A stretch of DNA of 64,000 nucleotides from Kaistia granuli DSM 23481 (GCF_000380505.1 NZ_AQYH01000007.1:372001-436000), one strand, 5' to 3'; counted from the stretch's first letter, positions 45,431 through 54,695 are shown. Program-made: numbers and translations. The notes: generated by a model not told the origin, from the sequence alone.

Positions 45431-45957
45431 TTGCTGCCGATCGCGGCGATCAGGGCGCCGAGACCGGCGACGATTTGCGGGCGGATGACGGGATCGGCGG
45501 CGATCGTTTCGGCATCGAGCCCCTTGGCGAGCAAGGCTACCGAGATCGCCGCGCTGTCGATCACCCGGCCGGACATCGTCGTCAGCACCAGCCGGAGGGA
45601 GGCCTGCGCGTCGGAAGCGCGCGGCGAGGCGTTGAAGAGGGCGATCGGCTTGCCCGGAAACTCATGCCCGCCCACCAGCCAATCGAGCGCGTTCTTGAAC
45701 GAACCGGGAATGCCGCGCGCATATTCCGGGCAGGAGATCAGGATGGCATCCGCCGCGCCGACCCGGCGGCGCAGATCGGCAACCTCCCCCGGCAGCCCGG
45801 CCTGCTCGATGTCGGGATTGAAATGCGGCAGTCGGTCGATGGCGGCATAGTGATCGAAGGCGACGCCTGCCGGCGCAATTCGCTCCGCCGCGCCCAGGAG
45901 CGACCGGTTGGAGGATTGCGCGCGCAGGCTGCCACAGAGCGTCAGGACGAGGGGCAT
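45427..45957 (-). CDS. NADPH-dependent FMN reductase
   Basis: 176-residue flavodoxin-fold reductase. GSLRAQSSNR binds FMN phosphate and PEYARGIPGSFKNALDW is the family signature. It reduces flavins or quinones with NAD(P)H. It lies at the end of a minus-strand series (ArsR, SRPBCC, MFS, small secreted protein), 70 bases after the small gene. Confidence 0.9.
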   Translation of the reverse strand: MPLVLTLCGSLRAQSSNRSLLGAAERIAPAGVAFDHYAAIDRLPHFNPDIEQAGLPGEVADLRRRVGAADAILISCPEYARGIPGSFKNALDWLVGGHEFPGKPIALFNASPRASDAQASLRLVLTTMSGRVIDSAAISVALLAKGLDAETIAADPVIRPQIVAGLGALIAAIGSN

Positions 45958-46027
45958 GCCGGCTCCGAATCGGTTGGTTCCGAGGGGCCGGCATCATGGT
46001 GGCGAATGGGGTGCGTGACGAGGTTGT

Positions 46028-46294
46028 CTATTGCAGATACTGGATCTTGCCGCTCTTGGTGACGATGCAGTTGAGTTCGCGACCGTCGACCACGAGGCCG
46101 ACTTCATAACCCGCGCTATGCGGCTTCGAGCGGCGCACCTGGATGGTGCCGCGCAGGGCATTGTTGCTGGTCGCGGCGGCGTTGATACAGATCGTCTGGG
46201 CCTCGCTCTTGGAGACGGCAAGTGCCTCGAGGGGAGCCAGGGGTATGGCGAACGCGGCCGCAGCGGCGGCGACCATGAGCATCTTGATCGACAT
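46028..46294 (-). CDS. Small secreted protein, unknown
   Basis: 88 residues with a typical signal peptide (cleavage near ALA-VSKSEA) and a mature part of about 60 residues with two cysteines (TICINA and LNCIV), probably a disulfide. It begins one base after the MFS stop with AAGGAG 6 bases upstream, so it is cotranscribed. No family is recognised; periplasmic location is inferred. Confidence 0.8.
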   Translation of the reverse strand: MSIKMLMVAAAAAAFAIPLAPLEALAVSKSEAQTICINAAATSNNALRGTIQVRRSKPHSAGYEVGLVVDGRELNCIVTKSGKIQYLQ

Positions 46295-46295
46295 C

Positions 46296-47918
46296 TCAGT
46301 CTCCTTCCGGTTGCATCTGGGACGTCAACGGCGGCTTTTCGGTTCGGTTCCCGACAATCGCCAGGCCTGCTTCAGGCTCCGGCGCGCCGCCCTGGCCGAT
46401 CGGCCGGACATGTCGCAGCAGAACCAGGTTGAACGCCGCGAGGCCGACCACCAGGACGGCCGAGAAGAGGGCGACCATGTGCATGGCGCTGAGGAAGGCT
46501 TCGCGGGCGGCCGCCAGAAGGGGACCCGCCACGGTCGCCTCCAGTTGTGACGCCGCCACGATGGCCCCGGCCAGCGTGTCGCGCGCGGCGGCTATGGCCT
46601 CCGGCGGCAGTGCGAGCGGCAGCTGATCTCCGATCTGATGTCGATAGACGGTGGTGGCAAGGCTGCCGAGCGTCGCGATGCCGAGCGCGAAGCCGAGTTC
46701 CGCGCTGGTTTCCGACATGGCCGCCGCTGAGCCCGCCTTTTCCGGCGGGGCAGAGCCGACGACGATGCCGCTCGAGAGCGTTACCAGCGGCGTGCCGCCG
46801 ATGTTCATCAGGGCGAAGCCGACGACAAGAGCGGCGAGCCCCGTATCCGCCCGCACTTGCATGATCAGCAACAGCCCGGCGGCCGAGACCAGCAGGCCGG
46901 CGGCGATCAGCGGCGCGGGGCGCATCCGCTGCGCGATCAGCGGCGCCAGCAGGAAGCCGACGACGGAGGCTGCGACGCCCGGCAGCAGCCAGAGCCCCGC
47001 CCGAAGCGGCGACAGGCCCATCACCAGCTGCAGGTACTGGCTGATGAACAGCATCAGCGCGCCGGTCAGCGTGATGGCGAACATGCTGCCGACGGCGGTC
47101 GCGAAGGCGCGGTTGGCGAACAGGCCGAGGTCGAGCAGCGGATCGTCGAGCCGGCGCTGGCGGATGACGAAGGCAATGCCGAAACAGATGCCGCCCAGAA
47201 TCGCGGCGATGGGCGCCGCCGCCGGACCGTTCTTGGCGATTTCCTTCAGGCCGAAGATCACCGGCAAGATCGCGCAGAGCGACAGGCCGACGCTTGCGAA
47301 GTCGAGCCGGCCGGCATGGGGATCGCGATATTCCGGCAGCAGCGCGGGCGCCGTCGCCAGGAGCAGCACCATGGCGGGCACGCCGAGCAGGAACACCGAG
47401 CCCCACCAGAAGTGCTCGAGCATGAAGCCGCCGACCAGCGGACCAACCACCATGCCCGACATGAAGCCGACCATCCAGATCGAGATCGCGAAGGCTCTCT
47501 GGCCGGTATCGCGGAACATGTTGGTGATCAGCGCCAGGGCGGAGGGCGCCAGCGTCGCGCCGGCGACGCCGAGAAGGGCGCGCGACAGGATCAGCATCGA
47601 GGCCGTGCTCGAGAAGGCGGCCAGAACCGAGGCGATACCGAAGGCCGTGCCGCCGAACATCAGCAGCTTGCGCCGGCCGATCCGGTCGCCGAGCGTGCCC
47701 ATGGTGATCATGAAGCCGGCCAGCATGAAGCCGTAAATGTCCATGATCCAGAGCTGCTGCGCGCTGTCGGCGCCGAGGCTCTCGCTGATATGGGGCAAGG
47801 CGAGGATAACGACCGAGACGTCGATGGAGACGAGCAACGTCGGCAGCGTCAGCACGGCCAGACCGATCCATTCGCGGAGCCCGGCCTTCGGCCCGGCGGC
47901 GTGCAGTCCGTCAGTCAT
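46296..47918 (-). CDS. MFS drug exporter, DHA2 (14-helix) type
   Basis: 540-residue transporter of the EmrB/QacA/SmvA group: motif A-type GTLGDRIGRRKLLM, motif C-like GVAGATLAPSALALI, and 14 predicted helices. It would expel quaternary ammonium compounds or dyes with protons. It is preceded by an ArsR-SRPBCC pair and followed by the small secreted protein. Confidence 0.9.
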   Translation of the reverse strand: MTDGLHAAGPKAGLREWIGLAVLTLPTLLVSIDVSVVILALPHISESLGADSAQQLWIMDIYGFMLAGFMITMGTLGDRIGRRKLLMFGGTAFGIASVLAAFSSTASMLILSRALLGVAGATLAPSALALITNMFRDTGQRAFAISIWMVGFMSGMVVGPLVGGFMLEHFWWGSVFLLGVPAMVLLLATAPALLPEYRDPHAGRLDFASVGLSLCAILPVIFGLKEIAKNGPAAAPIAAILGGICFGIAFVIRQRRLDDPLLDLGLFANRAFATAVGSMFAITLTGALMLFISQYLQLVMGLSPLRAGLWLLPGVAASVVGFLLAPLIAQRMRPAPLIAAGLLVSAAGLLLIMQVRADTGLAALVVGFALMNIGGTPLVTLSSGIVVGSAPPEKAGSAAAMSETSAELGFALGIATLGSLATTVYRHQIGDQLPLALPPEAIAAARDTLAGAIVAASQLEATVAGPLLAAAREAFLSAMHMVALFSAVLVVGLAAFNLVLLRHVRPIGQGGAPEPEAGLAIVGNRTEKPPLTSQMQPEGD

Positions 47919-47972
47919 CCGCTTTTCCTCCGATCGAACAGGCGGGTACCGGTCGCGCCCCAGCCGATGGCG

Positions 47973-48446
47973 TCAGGTCGTGGCCGCCTGGCGCTCCAGA
48001 ACCTTGCCCAGCTGGTCGAGCAGCCAGTTGGTGCCGTGCTCGCGATCCCTGGGGTTGTCTAGCCCGTCGAGATAGGCGCCATGCTCGGTCAGGACGAGCT
48101 GCGTGCCGCCGCCCTCCGGCCGAAATTCCACGGTGGCGAGCGAAACGGATATGCGACGGTCGTCGAGATGCATGTCGTAGGCGTAGACGATCCGCTCGTT
48201 TGGCACGATGTCTTGGTAGGTGGCGTCATAGCGGTACATCTGGCCGTTCGGTCCGCGCCCTTCGCTATGCTCGTGGCCGCCGACGCGGAAATCGAGCTGA
48301 AAAGCCTCGGTTCCCTCGTCCGGCGCGCCGAACCAGGCCTTCTTGCCGTCGGCCGTCGCGAAGGCCGCGAAGACCCGCGAGGGCGCCGCCGGATAGTCCC
48401 GGCGCAGCGTGAAGGTGGCGTGGGTGACGGTTCGTTCGGTCATCAT
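47973..48446 (-). CDS. SRPBCC (AHSA1-like) domain protein
   Basis: 157-residue START-like protein with the AHSA1 pattern (RDYPAAPSRVFAAFATADGKKAWFG, TEHGAYLDGLDNPRDREHGTNWLL). Such proteins bind small hydrophobic ligands. It is encoded 18 bases after an ArsR gene, a very common two-gene unit of unknown function. Confidence 0.9.
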   Translation of the reverse strand: MMTERTVTHATFTLRRDYPAAPSRVFAAFATADGKKAWFGAPDEGTEAFQLDFRVGGHEHSEGRGPNGQMYRYDATYQDIVPNERIVYAYDMHLDDRRISVSLATVEFRPEGGGTQLVLTEHGAYLDGLDNPRDREHGTNWLLDQLGKVLERQAATT

Positions 48447-48464
48447 TTCTCTCCTTCGGTCGGA

Positions 48465-48818
48465 CTAGGCCGGACCCTCCTGGCCCGGCTCGTCGGTCGA
48501 CTGGGCGAGATAGGCGCCCAGCCGGTCGAGGCGCCGCTCCCAGAGCATGCGCCGATCATTGACCCATTGCTCGACGCGCTGCAGCGCGCCCGGCTCGATC
48601 GTGACGGTGCGAACCCGCCCGATCTTCTCGCTCCGCACCAGGCCGCTCGTCTCGAGGATCTGGAGATGCTGGACCACGGCTGGCAGCGACATGGTGAGCG
48701 GTTTGGCAAGCTCGCTGACGGAGGCCGGACCCTGCGACAGACGCTCCACCATGATGCGCCGGGTCGGGTCGGCGAGAGCCTGGAACATCAGGTCGAGCGA
48801 GGTTGATTGGTTAAGCAT
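48465..48818 (-). CDS. ArsR-family regulator paired with SRPBCC protein
   Basis: 117-residue winged-helix regulator (DPTRRIMVERLSQG, VSELAKPLTMSLPAVVQHLQ) whose C-terminal GRVRTVTIEPGALQRVEQW extension marks the SRPBCC-associated subgroup. No metal-binding cysteines are seen. Its start codon is enclosed by a TTAAG/CTTAA palindrome and lacks a ribosome site, so autoregulation over the start is likely. Confidence 0.9.
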   Translation of the reverse strand: MLNQSTSLDLMFQALADPTRRIMVERLSQGPASVSELAKPLTMSLPAVVQHLQILETSGLVRSEKIGRVRTVTIEPGALQRVEQWVNDRRMLWERRLDRLGAYLAQSTDEPGQEGPA

Positions 48819-48826
48819 TCACTTAA
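48811..48826. promoter_or_regulatory. Operator around the ArsR start codon
   Basis: TTAAG (48811-48815) and CTTAA (48822-48826) flank CATTCA, which contains the start codon of the regulator on the minus strand. AT-rich TTAAG palindromes of this form are typical for ArsR proteins of the SRPBCC subgroup. Confidence 0.6.
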
Positions 48827-48910
48827 GTATCAGCGTGCGCAAAGTCTGTCAAGGAAAGGGCCTGGACGCTGCGTTATGACAGGGCTTGCCGTCCGATGGA
48901 CGGCGGGACG

Positions 48911-50098
48911 TTAGGGCTTGAAGGTGCCGGAGAAACCGGAAATCGCCAGCGGATTGTCGGCCATGGTCGCCGCGTCGGCGGTGTCCGCCTGCGGCAGGTC
49001 GGAGAAGGCGCCGACAATGGCGTGCTCGGCCGTTTCCGGCAGGTCGCGGACGATCAGCACCAGCCGCGAGCGGTGGTCTTCGCTCGGCCAGGCCGACAGG
49101 CGGACCGGCGGATGGAAGATCGTCTGCGCCGCCTGGATGACGAGCGGCCGATCAGGCGCGTCGGCGGTCGCCACCAGCCCCTTCAGCCGCAACAGGCTGG
49201 CGCCATGCTCGCGGGCGATCCGGTCGAGAAAATCTTCCAGCGCAGCGCGGGCGATCGGTGTCGAGCGCGTCGCCGTGAATGAGCGGATGCGGGCGTCGTG
49301 GCGATTGACGTCATGCGGATGCTGGTGGCCGTGCGGATGGGAGTGGCCGTGATCGTGATGGTGATCATGCCCGTGGTCGTCGTGGGCGTGGGCGTGCGCT
49401 TCCGCCGCCAGCCAGCCGGCGACGTCGGCGATCTTGCCGTCGGTCGAGAAGGGCTGGGTGTCGAAAAGCGCCTGCGGCAACGCCTCGCCCTTGGCAGCTT
49501 CGAGGATGCGCGCGCCGGGGTTCAGCCGGCGGATCCGCGCGGCGATCGCCGGATCGGCGTCCGGCAGGTCGGTCTTGGTCAGCACGATGCGATCGGCGAC
49601 GGCGATCTGCCGGGCGGCCTCGTCCGCCATTTCGATGGTGCGGTCGCCATGCACGGCATCGACCACCGTGACGACGCCGTCGAGCCGGTAGCGCAGCGAA
49701 AGATAGGGATGCAGCAGCACGCTCTGCAGCACCGGCGCCGGATCGGCGAGGCCGGTGGTCTCGATCACGAGGCGATCGAGGCGCTCGATGCGGTGATTGT
49801 CGAGCGCCCGCAACAGGTTCTCCAGCGTCGTCACCAGCTCGCCGCGGATGGTGCAGCAGAGGCAGCCCGACGACAGTTCGATGATGCCGTCCTCGGATTC
49901 GCCGACCAAAAGGTGGTCGAGGCCGATCTCGCCGAATTCGTTGACGATGACGGCCGTGCCGGCGAGGTCGGGATCCCGGAGCAGCCGGTTGAGCAGCGTT
50001 GTCTTGCCGGCGCCGAGAAAGCCGGTCAGCACCGTCAGCGGGATCGGCTTGGGGCGCTGCCGGGGCAGGCCCGGTGCGGCCGTGGTCATGGGCGTCAC
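48911..50098 (-). CDS. CobW/COG0523 family GTPase (metal chaperone)
   Basis: 395 residues: P-loop GFLGAGKTTLLN, NEFGEIGLDH, and the metal-binding CLCC motif followed by TIRGELVTTL. A His/Asp-rich stretch (about residues 230-270) is a likely metal-storage loop. COG0523 proteins bring zinc, cobalt or nitrile-hydratase metals to clients. Translation begins at GTG overlapping the carboxypeptidase stop, or at ATG 9 bases later. Confidence 0.9.
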   Translation of the reverse strand: MTPMTTAAPGLPRQRPKPIPLTVLTGFLGAGKTTLLNRLLRDPDLAGTAVIVNEFGEIGLDHLLVGESEDGIIELSSGCLCCTIRGELVTTLENLLRALDNHRIERLDRLVIETTGLADPAPVLQSVLLHPYLSLRYRLDGVVTVVDAVHGDRTIEMADEAARQIAVADRIVLTKTDLPDADPAIAARIRRLNPGARILEAAKGEALPQALFDTQPFSTDGKIADVAGWLAAEAHAHAHDDHGHDHHHDHGHSHPHGHQHPHDVNRHDARIRSFTATRSTPIARAALEDFLDRIAREHGASLLRLKGLVATADAPDRPLVIQAAQTIFHPPVRLSAWPSEDHRSRLVLIVRDLPETAEHAIVGAFSDLPQADTADAATMADNPLAISGFSGTFKP

Positions 50099-51408
50099 TG
50101 CGTGATGGCGAGGGCGGAGTCGGGCAGGGGCGCGAAGTCGGTGGAATCGAACGGCACGCCCACCTCGAGCTTCGGCTTCGCCGCCGGCTTGGCGGTCGCC
50201 TTGGCCGGGACGGGCTTCTCGGCGTTCTTCTTCGGCTTCGGAGCCGGCTTGGCTGCCGCCGCCTTCTTGTCCTTGTCCTTCTTGCCGGCCTGCTTGCTGC
50301 CCTTCTTCTTGGCGGCCTTCGCTGCGGCTGCGGCTTCGGCCTCGGCGATCTCCTGCGCCTGCGCTTCGGCCGGCGACAGTATCGAGCCATCGGGCTTTCG
50401 CACGCCCAGAATGCTGACGACCACCGGCTCCATCAGCTTGACGCGCGGCTGCAGGGCGCTCGGCAGCGCCGCGTTCTGCGCGGCGTCCGCCTCATGCTCG
50501 CCGCGTTCCTTGCGGGCGCAGATGTCCTGCCGCATGTTGATCGGGCCGGCGACGGGCGAGTTGCCGCGATAGTTGGCGAGCGACGGGCGCAGGCCGGTCA
50601 GCGCCAGACTGCCGAAGCTCTGGTTCATCAGCCGGGCCGCCAGTTCGGCGCGGTCCTTGGCATTGGGGGCGCCGAGCACGACGGCGGCGAGCGTATGACC
50701 GCCGCGCGAGGCAGTTGCCACGACGTTGAAGCCCGAGGCGCAGATGAAGCCGGTCTTCATGCCGCTGGAGCCGGGATAGCGCTCGAGCAGCGAATTGGCC
50801 GACTTCATGACGCGGTCGCCGGAGCGGATCGCCGTGATGCCGTAGAGCTGGCGGCGATCGGGAAACTCGGTCCAGAGCGCGCGGGCCAGCACGGCGAGAT
50901 CGCGCGCTGTCGTGTACTGCCCTTCGCCGGGCAGGCCGTTCGGATTGATGAAATGGGTCGAGGCCATGCCGAGCCGGGCCGCCTCGGCGTTCATCATGGC
51001 GACGAAGCCTTCCTCGCTGCCGCCGATGGTCTCGCCGATCGCCATGGCGATGTCGTTGGCCGAATGGACCATCATCATCTTCAGCGCATTGTCGAGATCG
51101 ATGATGGTGCCGACCTTGAAGCCCATCTTGCTCGGCGGCTCGTTCAGCGCGTGGCGCGAGACGACGACCTGGGTGGACATGTTCACGCGGCCGTCGCGCA
51201 GCGCCTTGAACACCACATAGGCATTCATCAGCTTGGTGATCGAGGCGGGATACCAGAGCTGGTGCGGGTTGCGCTCCGCCAGCACCTTGCCGCTGTCGAG
51301 ATCGACGACGATGTAGGGCGTCTCGATCGCCGCGGCCGTGTTCGCGCCAAGGCCGATCAGCAGGAAAAGGGCGAGAAACCGGGCGATCGATCGGGTCACG
51401 AGGTGCAT
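50095..51408 (-). CDS. Serine D-alanyl-D-alanine carboxypeptidase (S11)
   Basis: 437-residue periplasmic penicillin-binding protein. After a signal peptide (cleavage near AAA-IETP) the three active-site motifs are SITK (PASITKLMNAY), SAN (HSANDIAMAI) and KTG (GMKTGF). The last 90 residues are Lys/Ala/Pro-rich with no domain. It trims peptidoglycan pentapeptides. The stop overlaps the CobW gene start, so the pair is translationally coupled. Confidence 0.9.
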   Translation of the reverse strand: MHLVTRSIARFLALFLLIGLGANTAAAIETPYIVVDLDSGKVLAERNPHQLWYPASITKLMNAYVVFKALRDGRVNMSTQVVVSRHALNEPPSKMGFKVGTIIDLDNALKMMMVHSANDIAMAIGETIGGSEEGFVAMMNAEAARLGMASTHFINPNGLPGEGQYTTARDLAVLARALWTEFPDRRQLYGITAIRSGDRVMKSANSLLERYPGSSGMKTGFICASGFNVVATASRGGHTLAAVVLGAPNAKDRAELAARLMNQSFGSLALTGLRPSLANYRGNSPVAGPINMRQDICARKERGEHEADAAQNAALPSALQPRVKLMEPVVVSILGVRKPDGSILSPAEAQAQEIAEAEAAAAAKAAKKKGSKQAGKKDKDKKAAAAKPAPKPKKNAEKPVPAKATAKPAAKPKLEVGVPFDSTDFAPLPDSALAITQ

Positions 51409-51787
51409 GTCAGGCTTTGTCCGTCTCGGGAAGTCGCGAGGCCGGCAGCACCGGCGCGTCCGTCCTGAATAACCGATCTGCGCCGGACTTGGCAAAGCGG
51501 CGGATTGGCCGGCGGCGATCGGAAACGCGAAGTTATTGGAATATGGAATGAAATGCGCTTTTGTCGCGGCCGCGCCGAAAGGCGGGTCGGTCAGGCGATA
51601 ACGCGAAAATCTGGCAGAGACTCAGCGAGGACCATCCTGCCCGGGACACCCGACCGTGGCGTGACGCTGCGTTATGTTTTAGAACTTGCAGGGATTGGGT
51701 CTGGGATCGCAGCGTTTGTGCCTTTCTCCCCCATATCGAGGGATCTGCCGAGGCGCGGGCGCGGGGCTTCTTCTGAAGAGGTGCTGT
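51409..51787. other. Divergent gap between the carboxypeptidase and ureE
   Basis: 379 bases without a convincing gene; it must hold the promoters of dacF-cobW (minus) and ureE (plus). An AT-rich patch (TTATTGGAATATGGAATG at 51533-51550) is the only composition change. No structured element is evident. Confidence 0.5.
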
Positions 51788-52465
51788 ATGATCCGCGCAA
51801 CCTCCGTTCTTCCCGCCGGCACCTGGGCCGGCACACCCGCCGACACGGTGCTGCTCGACTTCGAGGCGCGTCGCCGCCGACGTGTCGCCATGTCGGCCAA
51901 GGGCGGCATGTCCTTCTTTCTCGATCTGCCGGCTTCGACAGTGCTGCGACAGGGGGACGGCCTGCTGCTTGAGGATGGCCGCGTCGTCCTCGTCGAGGCG
52001 GCGGTCGAGCCGCTCGCGGATATCGCCGCCCCCGATGCCGCAACGCTCGCCCGGCTCGCCTGGCATCTGGGCAATCAGCGCCTGCCGACCCAATTGCTTG
52101 GCGACCATTTGCGGATCCGGCGCGATCCGATCGTCGAGGCGGAACTGGTCGAGCGTGGAGCCCGGATTGCACCGGTCGTCGCTGCCTTCGATCCGGAAGC
52201 GGATGCCGTCGGTCCGGGTGGTCCCGGATTCTGGCACAGCGTGGAATTCTCGCACGGCCAGGGATTCTCGCGTCATTCCAGCTTTTCGCATCACAGCGGC
52301 GACGGCTTCGCCGGCGCCTATGGCCATTCCTATGCGAGCAGCAGCCATGCGCCGTCATATGCTGATACGACGTCGGAGCCCCCTCATGATCCCGGTGGCG
52401 GCCCGTCTCACCCGGACTGGGACGAGGCCGACGCGCAGGACGGGCAAGACCATCGGCCGGGGTGA
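51788..52465 (+). CDS. UreE-like nickel chaperone, orphan
   Basis: 225 residues from an ATG with AAGAGG 6 bases upstream. The UreE N-terminal peptide-binding and C-terminal metal-binding layout is present: DTVLLDFEARRRRRVAM, then HLGNQRLPTQLLGDHLRI and ARIAPVVAAFDPEADA. The C-terminal 60 residues are rich in His, Ser and Gly, likely binding nickel. UreE delivers nickel to urease, but no ure genes are in the window. Confidence 0.85.
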   Translation: MIRATSVLPAGTWAGTPADTVLLDFEARRRRRVAMSAKGGMSFFLDLPASTVLRQGDGLLLEDGRVVLVEAAVEPLADIAAPDAATLARLAWHLGNQRLPTQLLGDHLRIRRDPIVEAELVERGARIAPVVAAFDPEADAVGPGGPGFWHSVEFSHGQGFSRHSSFSHHSGDGFAGAYGHSYASSSHAPSYADTTSEPPHDPGGGPSHPDWDEADAQDGQDHRPG

Positions 52466-52548
52466 AGCGTCGCTGAACCCGGCCCGTGATTTTCTGTTGC
52501 GGCGCAGCTAGAGTGGGACTTCGCTTTTGTGACCTGCGGAGTTCCGGA

Positions 52549-53718
52549 ATGCCGATCGTCAACCGTCTGGCCGAGTATCAGGACGAAGTCGCCGCCTGGC
52601 GGCACGATCTGCACCGCCATCCGGAGATCCTGTACGACGTGCACCGCACGGCGGCGAGCGTGGCGGAGCGGTTGGAATCCTTCGGCGTCGACGAGGTCGT
52701 GACCGGCCTCGGGCGGACCGGCGTCGTCGGCGTCATCCGGGGACGGCGGGGCGAGGCGACGCGCACCATCGGCCTGCGCGCCGACATGGATGCGCTGCCG
52801 CTGACGGAGATCACCGGCAAGCCCTATGCGTCGACGATACCCGGCAAGATGCACGCCTGCGGTCATGACGGCCATACGGCCATGCTGCTGGGCGCCGCCA
52901 AATATCTAGCCGAGACCCGCAATTTCGACGGCACGGCGGTGGTGATCTTCCAGCCGGCCGAAGAAGGCGGCGGCGGCGGCAAGGCGATGATCGAGGACGG
53001 CCTGATGGACCGCTTCGGCATCGACGAGGTCTATGGCATGCACAACATGCCGGGGCTCGATATCGGCAAGTTCGCCATTCGGACGGGCCCGATCATGGCG
53101 GCGACCGACGAGTTCAATTTCGTCATCGCCGGCCGGGGCGCCCATGCCGCGAAGCCCCATTCCAGCATCGATCCGATCGTCATCGGCGCGCATCTCGTCC
53201 AGGCGATGCAGACGATCGTCTCGCGCTCCGTCGATCCGCTGGAATCCGTCGTCGTCTCGGTGACGAAGTTCAATGCGGGCGAGGCCCACAACATCATCCC
53301 GCAGGAGGCCTTCCTCGGCGGCACCGTGCGGACGCTGACCTCCGAAATGCGCGATCTCGCCGAGACGCGTATCCGCGAGATCGCGGCCGGCATCGCGGCC
53401 GTCTACGGCGCCCGCATCGAGGTCGACTACGACCGCAACTATCCCGTGACGGTCAACCACGACGCCAACACGGCTTTCGCCGCCGATGTGGCGGCGGAGG
53501 TCGTCGGCGCCGACCGCGTCGATCGCGCGGTAGCGCCGATGATGGGCGGCGAGGATTTCTCCTACATGCTGGAGAAGCGCCCCGGCGCCTTCATCTTCAT
53601 CGGCAACGGCGATTCGGCCGGGTTGCACAACCCGGCCTACGACTTCAATGACGAAGCCTTGCCGATCGGCGCATCCTACTGGGTGCGGCTGGTGGAGACG
53701 TCGCTGGCGCCGGCCTGA
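52549..53718 (+). CDS. M20-family amidohydrolase (hippurate hydrolase-like)
   Basis: 389-residue metal-dependent amidase or deacetylase. The metal ligands are seen in HACGHDGH (near residue 104), the EEGGGG catalytic/metal site, and GGEDFSYML. Members hydrolyse N-acyl amino acids, hippurate or indole conjugates. GGAG precedes the ATG at 52549. The last 43 bases overlap the convergent terC gene. Confidence 0.9.
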   Translation: MPIVNRLAEYQDEVAAWRHDLHRHPEILYDVHRTAASVAERLESFGVDEVVTGLGRTGVVGVIRGRRGEATRTIGLRADMDALPLTEITGKPYASTIPGKMHACGHDGHTAMLLGAAKYLAETRNFDGTAVVIFQPAEEGGGGGKAMIEDGLMDRFGIDEVYGMHNMPGLDIGKFAIRTGPIMAATDEFNFVIAGRGAHAAKPHSSIDPIVIGAHLVQAMQTIVSRSVDPLESVVVSVTKFNAGEAHNIIPQEAFLGGTVRTLTSEMRDLAETRIREIAAGIAAVYGARIEVDYDRNYPVTVNHDANTAFAADVAAEVVGADRVDRAVAPMMGGEDFSYMLEKRPGAFIFIGNGDSAGLHNPAYDFNDEALPIGASYWVRLVETSLAPA

Positions 53719-54695
53719 GCCGCCGCCTTGTCGTCCTTGCGCGTCTTCCAGAGCGAAAGGACGACGCCCGCGGCGAGGATGCCGATGGTCGAGCCGAGCG
53801 AGACGAAAGTGTTCACCGGGCCGACGAGGTGGGTCCAGAAGATCTTGCCGCCGACGATGACCAGCACCAGAGCCAGCGCGTATTTCAGATAGTCGAAGCG
53901 GTGGACCATGGCGGCGAGCGCGAAATAGAGCGCGCGCAGGCCGAGGATGGCGAAGATGTTCGAGGTGTAGACGAGGAACGGATCGGTCGTGATGGCGAAC
54001 ACGGCCGGCACGCTGTCGACCGCGAAGACGATGTCGGCGATCTCGATCGAGACCAGTGCCAGGAACAGCGGCGTCGCGACCCAGTGGGCCTTGCCGTCCG
54101 CCTTCTTCACATGAGTGAAGAAGTTGTGGCCGTCGAGCGTCGGCGAGACCGGAATGGCCTTGCGCACGAATTTCAGGATGCGGCTCTTCTCGAGATCCAT
54201 CGGTTCGTCGCCGGCGAACATCATCTTGATGCCGGTGAAGATCAGGAAGGCGCCGAAGAAATACAGGATCCAGCCGAAGGACGAGATCAGAGCCGCGCCG
54301 AGGCCGATCATGACGGCGCGCAGTACCAGCACGCCCAGGATGCCCCAGAACAGCACCCGATGCTGATAGGCGCGCGGGATGGCGAAGGCGGAGAAGATCA
54401 GCGATATGACGAAGATGTTGTCGAGCGCCAGGCTCTTCTCGACCACGAAGCCGGTCAGGAAGAGCATGCCGGACTCGGCGCCGAGATCCCACCAGACCCA
54501 CGCGCCGAACAGCAGGGCGACGGTGATGTAGAAGGTAGAGAGGATTAGGCTGCGGCGAATGCCGATTTCATGATCGCCGCGGTTGAGGACACCGAGGTCC
54601 AGCACCAGCAGCACCACGACGACGCTCATGAAGAGCGTCCAGGCACCAACGGAATGACCGAGAAAATCGGCGGCGAAATACGATGCTATATCCAT
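53676..54695 (-). CDS. terC: TerC family integral membrane protein
   Basis: 339-residue protein with about eight to nine helices. The LALDNIFVISLIFSAFAIP and IVFAVDSVPAVFAITTDPF signatures are the TerC hallmarks with conserved aspartates for metal ions. TerC/Alx-type proteins export manganese or serve metal loading at the membrane. The ATG at 54695 lacks a clear ribosome site; the frame extends to 54956. It overlaps the M20 gene convergently. Confidence 0.88.
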   Translation of the reverse strand: MDIASYFAADFLGHSVGAWTLFMSVVVVLLVLDLGVLNRGDHEIGIRRSLILSTFYITVALLFGAWVWWDLGAESGMLFLTGFVVEKSLALDNIFVISLIFSAFAIPRAYQHRVLFWGILGVLVLRAVMIGLGAALISSFGWILYFFGAFLIFTGIKMMFAGDEPMDLEKSRILKFVRKAIPVSPTLDGHNFFTHVKKADGKAHWVATPLFLALVSIEIADIVFAVDSVPAVFAITTDPFLVYTSNIFAILGLRALYFALAAMVHRFDYLKYALALVLVIVGGKIFWTHLVGPVNTFVSLGSTIGILAAGVVLSLWKTRKDDKAAAQAGASDVSTSRTQ

